From: Mycobacterium sp. MS1601
GTDB lineage: Bacteria; Actinomycetota; Actinomycetes; Mycobacteriales; Mycobacteriaceae
Assembly: GCF_001984215.1 (NCBI RefSeq)
Contig: NZ_CP019420.1
Location: 3,038,001-3,102,000 of the forward strand
Direction of reading: 5' to 3'
Length of the DNA: 64,000 nucleotides
Position 1 is the stretch's first letter, and the number at the start of each line of letters is the position of its first letter. Below, piece after piece: positions 25,421 to 34,182 of this stretch. The position numbers and the translations under genes were made by a program. The notes below the pieces were generated by a model, which saw only the letters and a list, made by a program, of their open reading frames with translations, was not told the DNA's origin and made no database searches.

Positions 25421-25485
25421 CAGTACTGAAAGTCGGCTTGCAGTATCACTGTCAGACAGTACTGGAAAGAAGCCCGCAGTACTAT
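25421..25485. promoter_or_regulatory. Divergent operator cluster with CAGTACTG palindromes
   Basis: The perfect 8-bp palindrome CAGTACTG occurs at 25421-25428 and 25457-25464. Related words are CAGTAT at 25441-25446, CTGTCAGACAG at 25449-25459 and CAGTACTA at 25477-25484. The last overlaps TACTAT (25480-25485), a good -10 element 6 bp before the TetR start. This is a strong candidate binding region for the TetR protein controlling itself and the acyl-CoA dehydrogenase. Confidence 0.65.
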
Positions 25486-25491
25486 CGCGGG

Positions 25492-26061
25492 ATGGAATCC
25501 GGTGCTTTCGCGACACGTCGGCGGACGGCGCTGTTCGATGAACTACTGGCGCTGTTCCTGGCAGAGGGATTCAGCCACCTCACCCTCGACGAGCTCGCGT
25601 CGAGGCTGCGCTGTTCCAAGTCCACGCTGTACACCCTGGCCGCGAGCAAGGATGAGCTCGTCCGGCGGGTGACCGTGCACTTCTTCAAACGCGCCACCAT
25701 CGCCGTGGAAGAGAAGGTGGCCAACACCCGTAGTGAGCGGGTGACCGCGTACCTCACCGCCGTGGGCGACGAGCTGGCCGTCGCCTCGGACGTCTTCATG
25801 GCGGACCTGAACGCCGACACCGGTGCCCGCGCGGTCTACGAGGCCAACACGCGGTCAGCCGCCGCCCGCGTTCGTCAACTCATCGAAGAAGGCGTCGCCG
25901 ACGGTACCTACCGCGACGTCCACGCCTCCTTCGCCGGCGACCTGATCGCGACGATGATGGTGCGTATCCAGCAACGCGGTGTCCGCACCTCGACGGGGCT
26001 CAGCGATGCCGAGGCCTACGCCGAACTCGCGACCCTGCTGACCTACGGGTTGCTCACTTAG
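25492..26061 (+). CDS. TetR-family regulator of the divergent acyl-CoA dehydrogenase
   Basis: A 189-aa TetR protein with its DNA-binding domain in residues 8-52: RRTALFDELLALFLAEGF and LRCSKSTLYTLAASKDELV. The C-terminal domain resembles the TetR_C group with VFMADLNADTGARAVYEAN. ATG 25492 lies 6 bp after the -10-like TACTAT, so the mRNA may be leaderless. Location face-to-face with a FadE gene and the repeats between them suggest an acyl-CoA-responsive repressor (inference). Confidence 0.88.
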   Translation: MESGAFATRRRTALFDELLALFLAEGFSHLTLDELASRLRCSKSTLYTLAASKDELVRRVTVHFFKRATIAVEEKVANTRSERVTAYLTAVGDELAVASDVFMADLNADTGARAVYEANTRSAAARVRQLIEEGVADGTYRDVHASFAGDLIATMMVRIQQRGVRTSTGLSDAEAYAELATLLTYGLLT

Positions 26062-26089
26062 CCCGGTCGCCGAGGCCGGGCTATCAGAA

Positions 26090-27511
26090 TCACAGCGCGG
26101 CGTTGATGGCGTCCACGCGGTCCTTGGCATCGCCGAAGAGCATCTGGGTGTTCTCGCGGAAGAACAGGGGATTCTGCACGCCGGCGTAGCCGGAGGCCAT
26201 GGACCGCTTGAAGACGATCACGTTGTCGGCGTCCCACACGGTCAACACCGGCATACCGGCGATCGGCGACCCCGGGTCCTCGGATGCCGCCGGGTTCACG
26301 GTGTCGTTGGCGCCGATGACGAGGACGACGGTGGTGCCGTCGAAGTCGTCGTTGATCTCGTCCATCTCGAGCACGATGTCGTAGGGCACCTTGGCCTCGG
26401 CAAGGAGGACGTTCATGTGTCCGGGCAGCCGGCCCGCGACCGGATGGATGCCGAAGCGGACATTGACCCCGCGCTCACGCAGCTTGCGGGTCAGATCGGC
26501 AACGCCGTACTGCGCCTGCGCTACGGCCATGCCGTAGCCCGGCGTGATGATCACCGACGACGCCGAGTTCAGCAGTTCGGCGGCCGCCTCGGCGGTGATC
26601 TCGCGGTGCTCGCCGTAGTCCTTGTCTTCCGCGGGTCCGGCTTCGATGCCGAAACCGCCTGCGATGACGGAGATGAACGACCGGTTCATCGCCTTGCACA
26701 TGATGTAGGACAGGTAGGCACCCGAGGAACCCACGAGTGCGCCGGTGATGATCAGCAGGTCATTGCCCAGCAGGAAGCCGGATGCCGCGGCGGCCCAGCC
26801 GGAGTAGCTGTTGAGCATCGACACCACCACCGGCATGTCGCCGCCGCCGATCGAGGCCACCAGGTGCCAGCCCAACAGCAGCGCCAGCACGGTCACGACG
26901 ATCAGCAGCCACAGTGCCGGTGAGATGACAAACCACACCGTCAGTGCGACGAACACCACGAGCGCGCCGACATTCAGGAAATTCTTGCCCGGCAACATCA
27001 TCGGCGTGGACTTGATCTTCGCCGACAACTTGAGGTTGGCCACGATCGAACCGGTGAAGGTCACGGCACCGATGAAGACGCCGATGAACACCTCGGCGGA
27101 ATGGATGCCGAGCATGCCTTCGGCGGCCATCGCCGCGGTGTCCGCGCCGGTGGGGTGCGCCTCGATGTGCAGGTAGCCGTTCCAGCCGACCAGCACCGCG
27201 GCCAGACCCACGAACGAGTGCAGCAGGGCGATGAGCTCGGGCATGCCGGTCATCTCGACGACCTTGGCGCGCCACAGACCGATCGCGGCGCCGATGACCA
27301 TGGCGGCCAGCAGCAGGCCCAGGCCCAGCGGCTCGATACCGCGGCCGATGGCAAGCACCACGGTGGCGATCAGCGCCACCGCCATGCCGGCGATGCCGAA
27401 ATTGTTGCCCGCCTTGGACGTTTCGTGTTTGGACAGGCCGGCCAACGCAAGGATGAACAGCAGCGCCGCGACCACATAAGCCGCGGTGGCCGTAGTTTCC
27501 AGAGAAAGCAT
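26090..27511 (-). CDS. pntB: NAD(P) transhydrogenase subunit beta
   Basis: A 473-aa membrane subunit of the proton-translocating transhydrogenase that makes NADPH from NADH using the proton gradient. The N-terminal two thirds hold about eight to nine helices, with [20 protein letters not shown] and [20 protein letters not shown]. The C-terminal NADP(H) domain III contains [48 protein letters not shown] and the terminal [18 protein letters not shown]. It is the last gene of the leftward pnt operon. Confidence 0.96.
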   Translation of the reverse strand: MLSLETTATAAYVVAALLFILALAGLSKHETSKAGNNFGIAGMAVALIATVVLAIGRGIEPLGLGLLLAAMVIGAAIGLWRAKVVEMTGMPELIALLHSFVGLAAVLVGWNGYLHIEAHPTGADTAAMAAEGMLGIHSAEVFIGVFIGAVTFTGSIVANLKLSAKIKSTPMMLPGKNFLNVGALVVFVALTVWFVISPALWLLIVVTVLALLLGWHLVASIGGGDMPVVVSMLNSYSGWAAAASGFLLGNDLLIITGALVGSSGAYLSYIMCKAMNRSFISVIAGGFGIEAGPAEDKDYGEHREITAEAAAELLNSASSVIITPGYGMAVAQAQYGVADLTRKLRERGVNVRFGIHPVAGRLPGHMNVLLAEAKVPYDIVLEMDEINDDFDGTTVVLVIGANDTVNPAASEDPGSPIAGMPVLTVWDADNVIVFKRSMASGYAGVQNPLFFRENTQMLFGDAKDRVDAINAAL

Positions 27512-27563
27512 GAAGGGATCCGTTCGCGGGAAGTGTGCCAGGAAAAGGGGGAGTCGGGGGGCG

Positions 27564-27911
27564 TCAGCTGCGCGAGAACATCGCGAGCATGCGGCGGGTC
27601 ACGGCGAAGCCACCGAAGACGTTGATACTGGCCAACAGGATGGCCACGGTGGCCAGCACCGTGATGACCAGATCACCCGTGCCGACCTGCAGCAGTGCGC
27701 CGACGACGATGATTCCCGAGATGGCGTTGGTGACCGACATCAGCGGGGTGTGCAGCGCGTGGTGCACATGCCCGATGACGTAGTAGCCGATGACGATCGC
27801 GAGAGCGAAGACCACCAGGTGCACCTGCAGTGCCGCGGGGGACAGTGCGATCAGAACGAAGAGTACGGCGGCCGCGGCGAAGGTCAGGCCCAGGCGGCGC
27901 TGGGCGGACAT
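27564..27911 (-). CDS. pntAb: NAD(P) transhydrogenase alpha subunit, membrane part (PntAb, or C-terminal part of fused PntA)
   Basis: As given, a 115-aa frame from ATG 27911 ([18 protein letters not shown]) with four helices including [18 protein letters not shown] and [19 protein letters not shown], the usual domain II half of PntA. It overlaps the preceding pntAa frame by 28 bp. One additional base in the G4 run 27921-27924 would fuse both frames as [15 protein letters not shown], giving a single PntA of about 510 aa like that of E. coli. Slow-growing mycobacteria carry the split form, so the true state here is unsettled. Confidence 0.85.
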   Translation of the reverse strand: MSAQRRLGLTFAAAAVLFVLIALSPAALQVHLVVFALAIVIGYYVIGHVHHALHTPLMSVTNAISGIIVVGALLQVGTGDLVITVLATVAILLASINVFGGFAVTRRMLAMFSRS

Positions 27912-29098
27912 GGGCGGCTTGGGGCGGGCTTCTCGACCGGCGCGGCGGTCTGGGTTGCCGCCGGGGCCGCCGAGACCTGCACAGGTGGTGGCGGCCAAGT
28001 GATCTCACCGTCGCGCACTACGGTCACCGACCGCTGCACCACGTCATCCCAATCGAGGACCAGCTGACCGTCCTTCCCGGGAGTCAACAACTTGAGCAGG
28101 TTCACCAGGTTGGTGCCGTACAGCTGGGAGGCGGTCGAGGGCAGACGCCCGGCCAGGTCGGTGTAACCGATGATGGTGACGCCGTTGTCGGTGACCACAG
28201 CCTGGTCCTTGACGGTGCCTTCGACATTGCCGCCGTTGGCCGCGGCCATGTCCACGATCACGCTGCCCGGCTTCATCGAGGCCACCATGTCGGCGGTGAT
28301 GATGCGCGGGGCGGGCCGGCCGGGGATCAGCGCGGTGGTGATGATGATGTCGACGTCGCGGGCCAGTTCGGCATACAGCTGCGCCTCGCGGGCCTTGTAG
28401 TCCTCGCCCATCTCCTTGGCGTAACCGGTGGCCGACACCTCGCCCGCGTTGGGGTCGACGGAGACGTACTCGCCACCAAGGGACTTGACCTGATCGGCGA
28501 CCTCGGGTCGCGGGTCGGTGGCCTGCACGATCGCGCCCATGCTGCCCGCTGCGCCGATGGCGGCCAGGCCGGCCACGCCGGCGCCGACCACCAGCACCTT
28601 CGCCGGCGGCACTTTGCCCGCCGCGGTGACCTGGCCGGTGAAGAAGCGGCCGAAGGCGTGTGATGCCTCCACGACCGCGCGGTAGCCGGCGATGTTGGCC
28701 ATCGAGGACAGCACGTCGAGGGACTGTGCCCGCGAGATGCGCGGCACGGCGTCCATCGCCAGCACCGTGATGGGACGGGCCGAGAGTTTCTCGACGAGCT
28801 CCGGCTTCAGCGCCGGCGAGATCAGGCTGACCAGCGTCGCTCCGTCGCGCAGTTTGGCGATCTCGTCGACTTCGCCGTACGAGGGGGCGTTGACCTTCAG
28901 GACGATGTCGGCGTCCCAGGGTGAGCCGATACTGGCGCCAGCCTCCACGTAGGCGGCGTCGGCGAAACTCGAGGCGGCTCCGGCGCCGGATTCCACCACC
29001 ACGCTGTAGCCGAGCTTGATGAGCTGCCCGACGGTCTGCGGTGTGGCCGCTGCGCGCGTCTCACCAGCAAGAGACTCCCGCGGTATCCCGATGATCAC
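27884..29098 (-). CDS. pntAa: NAD(P) transhydrogenase alpha subunit, NAD(H)-binding part
   Basis: A 404-aa frame from GTG 29098 encoding the soluble NAD(H)-binding domain I, related to alanine dehydrogenase. Motifs are the N-terminal [58 protein letters not shown] for NAD and [15 protein letters not shown]. The C-terminal Pro/Ala linker after [11 protein letters not shown] matches the linker of fused PntA proteins and then ends in an unconvincing tail ([11 protein letters not shown]). This is consistent with a missing base at 27921-27924, after which the chain would continue into the membrane part. Confidence 0.9.
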   Translation of the reverse strand: MIIGIPRESLAGETRAAATPQTVGQLIKLGYSVVVESGAGAASSFADAAYVEAGASIGSPWDADIVLKVNAPSYGEVDEIAKLRDGATLVSLISPALKPELVEKLSARPITVLAMDAVPRISRAQSLDVLSSMANIAGYRAVVEASHAFGRFFTGQVTAAGKVPPAKVLVVGAGVAGLAAIGAAGSMGAIVQATDPRPEVADQVKSLGGEYVSVDPNAGEVSATGYAKEMGEDYKAREAQLYAELARDVDIIITTALIPGRPAPRIITADMVASMKPGSVIVDMAAANGGNVEGTVKDQAVVTDNGVTIIGYTDLAGRLPSTASQLYGTNLVNLLKLLTPGKDGQLVLDWDDVVQRSVTVVRDGEITWPPPPVQVSAAPAATQTAAPVEKPAPSRPCPPSAAWA

Positions 29099-29289
29099 GA
29101 TGTGTTCCGATCCGATCTGCTTGGCCCGTGTCGAGCAAAAACGTCAGTGTAGGAAACCGACTGTCCTCAGTCCGGCCCCCGTTACCTGGGTCACAGACTG
29201 TATCGGTGTAGTAGCGGGCCACAGGGCGTTCCGTCAGGTACGCACAGGGACAAGGTGAGCTCGGCGCTGCGTCCGGGTACGCCCGGAGC

Positions 29290-29892
29290 ATGGTTCACAC
29301 CAACTTCGATGCTCCGATTTCCGGGTGGCAGGACATCCCCGGGTGGTTTCAATGGCGTGGCCTCCAGGCCGAGGCGGTCGAGCACTTTCCCGACGGCAGT
29401 CGGTTCGTCGAGGTCGGCGTGTACCTCGGCAAGAGTCTCTGTTCGTTGGCCGAGGTGGTGGCCGGCAGCCAGAAGGACATCGCGGTACTGGGCGTCGACA
29501 CCTGCCAGGGGAGCGGGCCGGAAGGCGTGAGTGGAATCGACGCCCACCGCCCCGCCGTCGAGCACGGTGCGGGAACAACGGCAGGGTTGTTGCACCGCAA
29601 CGTGATTGCGTGCGGATTCGCTGACTCGGTGCAGATCCTGGTCTCGGACTCGCTTCGGGCTGCGGCGCTGTTTCCCGACGAGTCACTGAGCTGGGTGCAC
29701 CTGGATGCCCGCCACGACTATGACAGTGTCGCCGCCGACATCACGGCCTGGCGTCCCAAAGTGGTGCCCGGCGGGTGGCTTTCCGGCGATGACTACGACG
29801 AGCACGCGTGGCCGGGCGTGGTGGCCGCTGTTCGGGAGGCACTGCCGATGGCGCAGCCGTGGCCGACCAATCAATGGCGGGTCTGCTTGTGA
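29290..29892 (+). CDS. Class I SAM-dependent methyltransferase-like protein (Methyltransf_24 type)
   Basis: A 200-aa protein with the motif I strand-loop RFVEVGVYLGKSLCSLAEV near residues 38-56, followed by VLGVDTCQGSG, the second acidic strand. VHLDARHDYDSVAADI and WRPKVVPGGWLSGDDYDEHA match the bacterial group of Methyltransf_24 proteins often found beside glycosyltransferases. It stands alone here, so the substrate cannot be guessed. GGAG lies one base before the ATG, a weak ribosome binding site. Confidence 0.75.
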   Translation: MVHTNFDAPISGWQDIPGWFQWRGLQAEAVEHFPDGSRFVEVGVYLGKSLCSLAEVVAGSQKDIAVLGVDTCQGSGPEGVSGIDAHRPAVEHGAGTTAGLLHRNVIACGFADSVQILVSDSLRAAALFPDESLSWVHLDARHDYDSVAADITAWRPKVVPGGWLSGDDYDEHAWPGVVAAVREALPMAQPWPTNQWRVCL

Positions 29893-29930
29893 ATTACTTG
29901 TAACGTTCATGTTTCCGATATGCTCGCCCG

Positions 29931-30254
29931 GTGCGGGACAAAGTGGTCTACGACGAGGTCAGCGCGCTGCGCGCGAAGAAGCGCAGTGAGCATGTATCGC
30001 CGGCTGCGCTCGCAATCCATGTTCGCGCCGTCGACCGCAGTGTGCGGACGGACTGCCCGGTATTCGTCTCCGACGCCATGCTCGACGACATCGATGCCGC
30101 TGACGTCACCACCCTGGCCGCACTCGAACTGACGCTGGCTGGACTGTGGGATCGCGCCGACGGCGGGTACGTCATCTCCGATCTGCAACTGATCGATCGG
30201 CTGGGTGCCAACCCGGTCCGTCGAACCATGATGGGTCTGTTGCGCCGCTGGTAG
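29931..30254 (+). CDS. Hypothetical protein, 107 aa
   Basis: A compact protein starting at GTG 29931 (MRDKVVYDEVSALRAKKRSE) and ending MMGLLRRW. It has no signal peptide or membrane helix and appears largely helical with a basic N- and C-terminus. TATGCT at 29919-29924 is 6 bp before the GTG, suggesting leaderless transcription. Codon use matches the neighbours, so it seems a genuine chromosomal gene. I do not recognise a family. Confidence 0.6.
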   Translation: MRDKVVYDEVSALRAKKRSEHVSPAALAIHVRAVDRSVRTDCPVFVSDAMLDDIDAADVTTLAALELTLAGLWDRADGGYVISDLQLIDRLGANPVRRTMMGLLRRW

Positions 30255-30375
30255 GTGACGTTGGGTGCGCCGGCCACCCTTTGATTCGCAGTGAGTCCTA
30301 CCGTCGCCTGATCTGTCGCCGCCCTGTTTGATCGCACTGTGCCCGGGACATTGGTCGTCGACCGCTGCTGTCGCT

Positions 30376-30387
30376 GAAACGCGTTTC
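30376..30387. promoter_or_regulatory. 12-bp palindrome upstream of the ABC importer operon
   Basis: GAAACGCGTTTC is a perfect palindrome 46-57 bp before the permease start at 30433. The 178-bp gap holds no other gene. It is a plausible operator for sulfur- or nitrogen-source control of the importer; no regulator is adjacent. Confidence 0.4.
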
Positions 30388-30432
30388 GCGTTCCCAGTCC
30401 CCACTCATCGTCAGCGCACAGAGAGTCGAACC

Positions 30433-31296
30433 GTGTCGGTATTCGTTGACATCACCCCTGACGAGGATGCCTCTGCTCCTGCGTCCAAGCCCCGCGGCGA
30501 CGGCAAGTGGAGAGGCCGCCTGATCCGCGCGGCGTTGCCGCTGTTGTCCATCGTCGTGTTCCTCGTCGCCTGGCAACTGGCCGCCGCCAGTGGGCTCTGG
30601 AACCAGACCTTCGTGCCCTATCCGAGCACGGTATGGGACGCCTTCGTCACGGTGTCCAGCACCCACGACGGATTCCGCGGTTACGCCGGGTACCTGCTGT
30701 GGGAGCACCTCTACATGACGCTGCGGCGGGTACTGATCGGCGTCGTCGTCGGCGTGACCGTGGGCGTGGCACTGGGTCTGGTGATGGGCTCGATCAACTG
30801 GGTGCGCAGCGTCCTGGAACCGTGGCTGACCTTCCTGCGCGCCCTGCCGCCGCTGGCCTATTTCTTCCTGCTGGTCATCTGGCTCGGCATCGACGAGGCA
30901 CCCAAGATCACGCTGCTGGCCCTGGCCGCGTTGCCACCCGCCGCCGTCGCCACCACCGCCGCTGTGGTGGCCGCACCGGTGGGTCTTCAAGAGGCGGCGC
31001 GTGCTCTGGGAGCCACTCGGGCCCAGGTGATCCGCGATGTCGTCGTGCCCTCCGCGCTGCCGGAGACCTTCACCGGTATCCGGCTGGCGGTGGGTATGGC
31101 CTACTCCTCGGTGGTGGCCGCTGAGCTGTTCAACGGAATCCCCGGTATCGGCGGTCTGGTGAAGGACGCCAGCAACTACAACAACACCCCTGTCGTGCTG
31201 GTCGGGATCTTCGCCATCGGGATCTCGGGTCTGGTGATCGACAGTCTGCTTCGCGCGCTGGAGCGGCGCGCTGTCCCATGGAGAGGGAAGATATGA
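30433..31296 (+). CDS. ABC transporter permease, taurine/sulfonate type
   Basis: A 287-aa inner-membrane permease of the SsuC/TauC family with six helices. The cytoplasmic loop that docks on the ATPase is EAARALGATRAQVIRDVVVP (residues about 188-207), and GMAYSSVVAAELFNGIPGIG is a typical following stretch. GTG 30433 (MSVFVDITPDEDASAP) gives the usual short cytoplasmic N-terminus. It overlaps the binding-protein gene by ATGA. Three components (permease, binding protein, ATPase) are present in one operon. Taurine or an alkanesulfonate is the most likely substrate, based on family only. Confidence 0.87.
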   Translation: MSVFVDITPDEDASAPASKPRGDGKWRGRLIRAALPLLSIVVFLVAWQLAAASGLWNQTFVPYPSTVWDAFVTVSSTHDGFRGYAGYLLWEHLYMTLRRVLIGVVVGVTVGVALGLVMGSINWVRSVLEPWLTFLRALPPLAYFFLLVIWLGIDEAPKITLLALAALPPAAVATTAAVVAAPVGLQEAARALGATRAQVIRDVVVPSALPETFTGIRLAVGMAYSSVVAAELFNGIPGIGGLVKDASNYNNTPVVLVGIFAIGISGLVIDSLLRALERRAVPWRGKI

Positions 31297-32321
31297 AACT
31301 GAAGGCTTTGGTTGTCGCCCTTGTGGTCTCGACTCTGGGACTGGCTGGCTGTGCGGTGGACAACTCAGGACAGGACGCCGAGAAGCAAACCATCCGCATT
31401 GCCTACCAGACGTTTCCGAGCGGCGATCTGATTGTCAAGAACAACAAGTGGCTCGAGGAGGCGCTGCCGGACTACAACATCAAGTGGACCAAGTTCGACT
31501 CCGGTGCCGATGTCAACACCGCATTCATCGCCAAGGAACTCGACTTCGGCGCCCTCGGCTCCAGCCCTGTGGCGCGTGGGCTGTCCGAGCCGTTGAACAT
31601 CCCCTACCAGGTGGCGTTCGTGCTCGACGTGGCCGGTGACAACGAGGCACTGGTGGCCCGAAACGACAGTGGTGTGAACACCATTGCCGATCTGCGGGGC
31701 AAGCGTGTCGCCACCCCGTTCGCATCCACCGCCCACTATTCGCTGCTGGCGGCGCTGGATCAGAACGGACTGACACCGGCTGACGTCCAGTTGGTGGATC
31801 TGCAACCGCAGGCCATTCTGGCGGCCTGGGAGCGCGGCGACATCGACGCCGCCTACACGTGGCTGCCGACACTGGATCAGCTGCGGACCACGGGCAAGGA
31901 CCTGATCACCAGCCGCCAACTGGCCGCCGACGGCAAGCCCACGTTGGATCTGGGTGTCGTGTCCACCGAGTTCGCCGATGCCCACCCCGAAGTGGTGGAC
32001 ATCTGGCGTCAGCAGGAAGCCCGTGCGCTTGGCGTCATCAAGGATGATCCGGACGCCGCGGCCAAGGCTATCGCTGCCGAAATCGGTTTGACCCCAGAGG
32101 AAACCGCCGGACAGCTCAAGCAGGGTGTGTACCTAACGCCGCAAGAGTTGGCCTCGGCCGAATGGTTGGGCACCGACGGCGCGGTGGGCAACATCGCGGC
32201 CAACTTGCAGAGTGCGTCGCAGTTCCTGGCAGCTCAGTCGCAGATTCCCGAAGCCGCGCCCCTGGAGACCTTGCAGAAGGCGATCTACACCAAAGGTCTG
32301 CCGGATGTCCTCACCCAGTGA
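31293..32321 (+). CDS. ABC transporter substrate-binding lipoprotein, taurine/sulfonate type
   Basis: A 342-aa lipoprotein: signal peptide MKLKALVVALVVSTLGLAGC with the lipobox LAGC placing the lipidated cysteine at residue 20. The mature part is an NMT1/TauA-like periplasmic-binding fold, with IAYQTFPSGDLIVKNNKWLE, DVNTAFIAKELDFGALGSSP and LRGKRVATPFASTAHYSLL. GAGAGGGA lies 4 bp before the ATG, which overlaps the permease stop. It captures the substrate outside the membrane for the permease encoded upstream. Confidence 0.9.
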   Translation: MKLKALVVALVVSTLGLAGCAVDNSGQDAEKQTIRIAYQTFPSGDLIVKNNKWLEEALPDYNIKWTKFDSGADVNTAFIAKELDFGALGSSPVARGLSEPLNIPYQVAFVLDVAGDNEALVARNDSGVNTIADLRGKRVATPFASTAHYSLLAALDQNGLTPADVQLVDLQPQAILAAWERGDIDAAYTWLPTLDQLRTTGKDLITSRQLAADGKPTLDLGVVSTEFADAHPEVVDIWRQQEARALGVIKDDPDAAAKAIAAEIGLTPEETAGQLKQGVYLTPQELASAEWLGTDGAVGNIAANLQSASQFLAAQSQIPEAAPLETLQKAIYTKGLPDVLTQ

Positions 32322-33087
32322 CGACGGTCGGGTCCGTATCCACAATGTGAGCCACCGCTACGGGCACGCCGGCGACGAGGTGACCGCGCTGGGGCCGGTG
32401 GACCTCGACGTCGAACCGGGAGCTTTTCTGGTGCTGGTCGGGGCATCCGGGTGCGGTAAGAGCACGCTCTTGCGGCTGATCGCCGGCTTCGAGCGGCCTT
32501 CGGAAGGCGAAGTGGCAGTGTCGGGTTCGCCACCGACACCCGGCGTCAGTGCCGGCGTGGTGTTCCAGCAGCCAAGGTTGTTCCCGTGGCGCACGGTCGG
32601 CGGCAACGTCGACCTGGCGCTCAAGTATGCCGAGGTGCCGCGGGAGCGGCGGGCGGAGCGTCGCGATCAGCTGCTGGAGCGCGTGGGCCTGGAAGGCACG
32701 GCAGGCCGCAAGATCTGGGAGATCAGCGGCGGTCAGCAGCAGCGGGTGGCCATTGCCAGGGCGCTCGCCGCCGACACACCGCTGTTCCTGCTCGACGAAC
32801 CGTTCGCCGCGCTGGACGCCCTCACGCGGGAGCGGTTGCAGGAGGACGTCCGTCAGGTGAGTGCCGAGTCGGGCCGGACCACGGTGTTCGTCACGCACAG
32901 CGCCGATGAGGCGGCGTTCCTGGGATCGCGCATCGTGGTGTTGACCCGGCGGCCCGGTCAGGTGGCGTTGGATATTCCAGTTGACCTGCCGCGCAGTGGT
33001 GTTGATCCGGATGAGCTGCGCCGTTCGCCCGAGTACGCCGATCTGCGGGCCGAGGTGGGTCGGGCAGTGAAGGCCGCGGCAGCCTGA
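32305..33087 (+). CDS. ABC transporter ATPase, taurine/sulfonate type
   Basis: A 260-aa nucleotide-binding subunit. Walker A is GASGCGKSTLLRL near residues 49-57 onward, the Q-loop VVFQQPRLFPWRTV, the signature ISGGQQQRVAIARAL, Walker B PLFLLDEPFAALD and the switch histidine VFVTHSADEA. It starts at ATG 32305, 17 bp inside the binding-protein gene, which keeps the three genes translationally linked. The C-terminus resembles SsuB/TauB. A hairpin at 33093-33145 follows 5 bp after the stop. Confidence 0.92.
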   Translation: MSSPSDDGRVRIHNVSHRYGHAGDEVTALGPVDLDVEPGAFLVLVGASGCGKSTLLRLIAGFERPSEGEVAVSGSPPTPGVSAGVVFQQPRLFPWRTVGGNVDLALKYAEVPRERRAERRDQLLERVGLEGTAGRKIWEISGGQQQRVAIARALAADTPLFLLDEPFAALDALTRERLQEDVRQVSAESGRTTVFVTHSADEAAFLGSRIVVLTRRPGQVALDIPVDLPRSGVDPDELRRSPEYADLRAEVGRAVKAAAA

Positions 33088-33092
33088 CCTCA

Positions 33093-33145
33093 GCGATTTC
33101 GGCGTGATCACAGTCGATGAGCGACCGGATTCACGCCGAAATCGC
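33093..33145. terminator. Hairpin at convergent gene ends (dispersed element copy 2)
   Basis: GCGATTTCGGCGTGA (33093-33107) pairs perfectly with TCACGCCGAAATCGC (33131-33145). Inside, GTCG (33113-33116) pairs with CGAC (33122-33125) around ATGAG. Read on the minus strand it contains GGCGTGAATCCGGTCGCTCA, nearly identical to the core of the hairpin at 18439-18497. Confidence 0.8.
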
Positions 33146-33148
33146 AAC

Positions 33149-33922
33149 TCAGATCAGGTCGATGACCTCGGCGATCGAGGGCAGGATGCGGCCGGGCCGG
33201 AACGGGTAGCGCTCGATGTCGGTCTCGGCGGTGGATCCGGTGAGCACCAGGATGGTGTCCAGGCCGGCTTCGATGCCCGCCACCACGTCGGTGTCCATCC
33301 GGTCGCCGATCATCGCCGTTTCCTCCGAATGCGCCTCGATGCGGTTGAGCGCGCTGCGGAACATCATCGGGTTGGGCTTGCCCACGAAGTAGGGCTCGCG
33401 GCCGGTGGCCTTGGTGATCAGCGCGGCGACAGAACCCGTTGCGGGCAAAGGGCCTTCGGCCGAGGGGCCGGTGACGTCGGGATTGGTGGCGATGAAGCGG
33501 GCACCCGCGCCGATCAGCCGGATGGCTTTGGTGATGGCTTCGAACGAGTAGGTGCGCGTCTCTCCGAGCACCACGAAATCCGGGCCGACATCGGTCAGGG
33601 TGTAGCCGACCTCGTGCAACGCCGTCGTCAGCCCGGCTTCGCCGATGCAGTAGGCGGAGCCGCCCGGCAACTGGTCGTGCAGGAACGTGGCCGTGGCCAA
33701 CGCGGAGGTCCAGATGGCTTCTTCGGGCACCGTGAGCCCCGACCGGGCCAATCGTGCCGCCAGATCACGGGGAGTGAAGATCGAGTTGTTGGTCAACACC
33801 AGGAACGGACGACCCTTGTCGGCGAGTCGCTGCAGGAACTCGGCCGCCCCGGGGAGCGCATGTTCTTCACGGACCAGCACACCATCCATGTCGGTGAGCC
33901 AGCAGGTATTGGGGGAGCGCAC
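33149..33922 (-). CDS. HAD-superfamily class IIA phosphatase (NagD-like)
   Basis: A 257-aa haloacid dehalogenase-type phosphatase. The nucleophile motif is [13 protein letters not shown], with the two catalytic aspartates near residues 11 and 13. Motif II is LVLTNNS, the class IIA cap contains TNPDVTGPS, and motifs III-IV are VGKPNPMMF and [18 protein letters not shown]. NagD-type enzymes dephosphorylate small phosphorylated metabolites. It starts at GTG 33922, 12 bp after a small acidic ORF on the same strand, with which it is probably co-transcribed. Confidence 0.9.
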   Translation of the reverse strand: MRSPNTCWLTDMDGVLVREEHALPGAAEFLQRLADKGRPFLVLTNNSIFTPRDLAARLARSGLTVPEEAIWTSALATATFLHDQLPGGSAYCIGEAGLTTALHEVGYTLTDVGPDFVVLGETRTYSFEAITKAIRLIGAGARFIATNPDVTGPSAEGPLPATGSVAALITKATGREPYFVGKPNPMMFRSALNRIEAHSEETAMIGDRMDTDVVAGIEAGLDTILVLTGSTAETDIERYPFRPGRILPSIAEVIDLI

Positions 33923-33934
33923 GCCCTCGGCGCT

Positions 33935-34045
33935 CTAAACCGGAGGGTAAGCCGGGGGTGGGTACACGCCGCGCAGTGCCCAGGGGAACCACGAGAAGAA
34001 GTACTCGATCTCGTCGCTCGCGTCGTAATCCGGGTTCGGATCCAT
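33935..34045 (-). CDS. Small acidic/aromatic protein, 36 aa
   Basis: ATG 34045 is preceded on the coding strand by GGGAGG at 6-bp spacing. The peptide begins MDPNPDYDASDEIEYFFSWF and ends in a proline/tyrosine tail YPPPAYPPV. It has seven acidic residues, eight aromatic ones and seven prolines in 36. Placement just before the HAD phosphatase suggests an operon. The clear ribosome binding site and compact spacing support expression, but no homologue is known to me. Confidence 0.55.
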   Translation of the reverse strand: MDPNPDYDASDEIEYFFSWFPWALRGVYPPPAYPPV

Positions 34046-34182
34046 CAGATGCCTCCCAGCTGTACCAGTGAAATGCAGTCTACTCACCCGACGTTGCAGT
34101 ACGGCACCGTTCGATGGGGATAAACTGACCAACCAACTGATTGATAGGGCGCCGACGGTCGGTGTTGAAGGAAGAGTGAACC
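34046..34182. promoter_or_regulatory. Divergent promoter region with TetR-like half-sites
   Basis: Between the small acidic ORF and the TetR gene, CTGACCAACCAACTGATTGA (34125-34144) carries an imperfect inverted repeat whose CCAACCA half matches the perfect palindrome at 14653-14668. TAAACT (34121-34126) may be a -10 element. GAAGGAAG lies before the TetR start. Confidence 0.4.
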
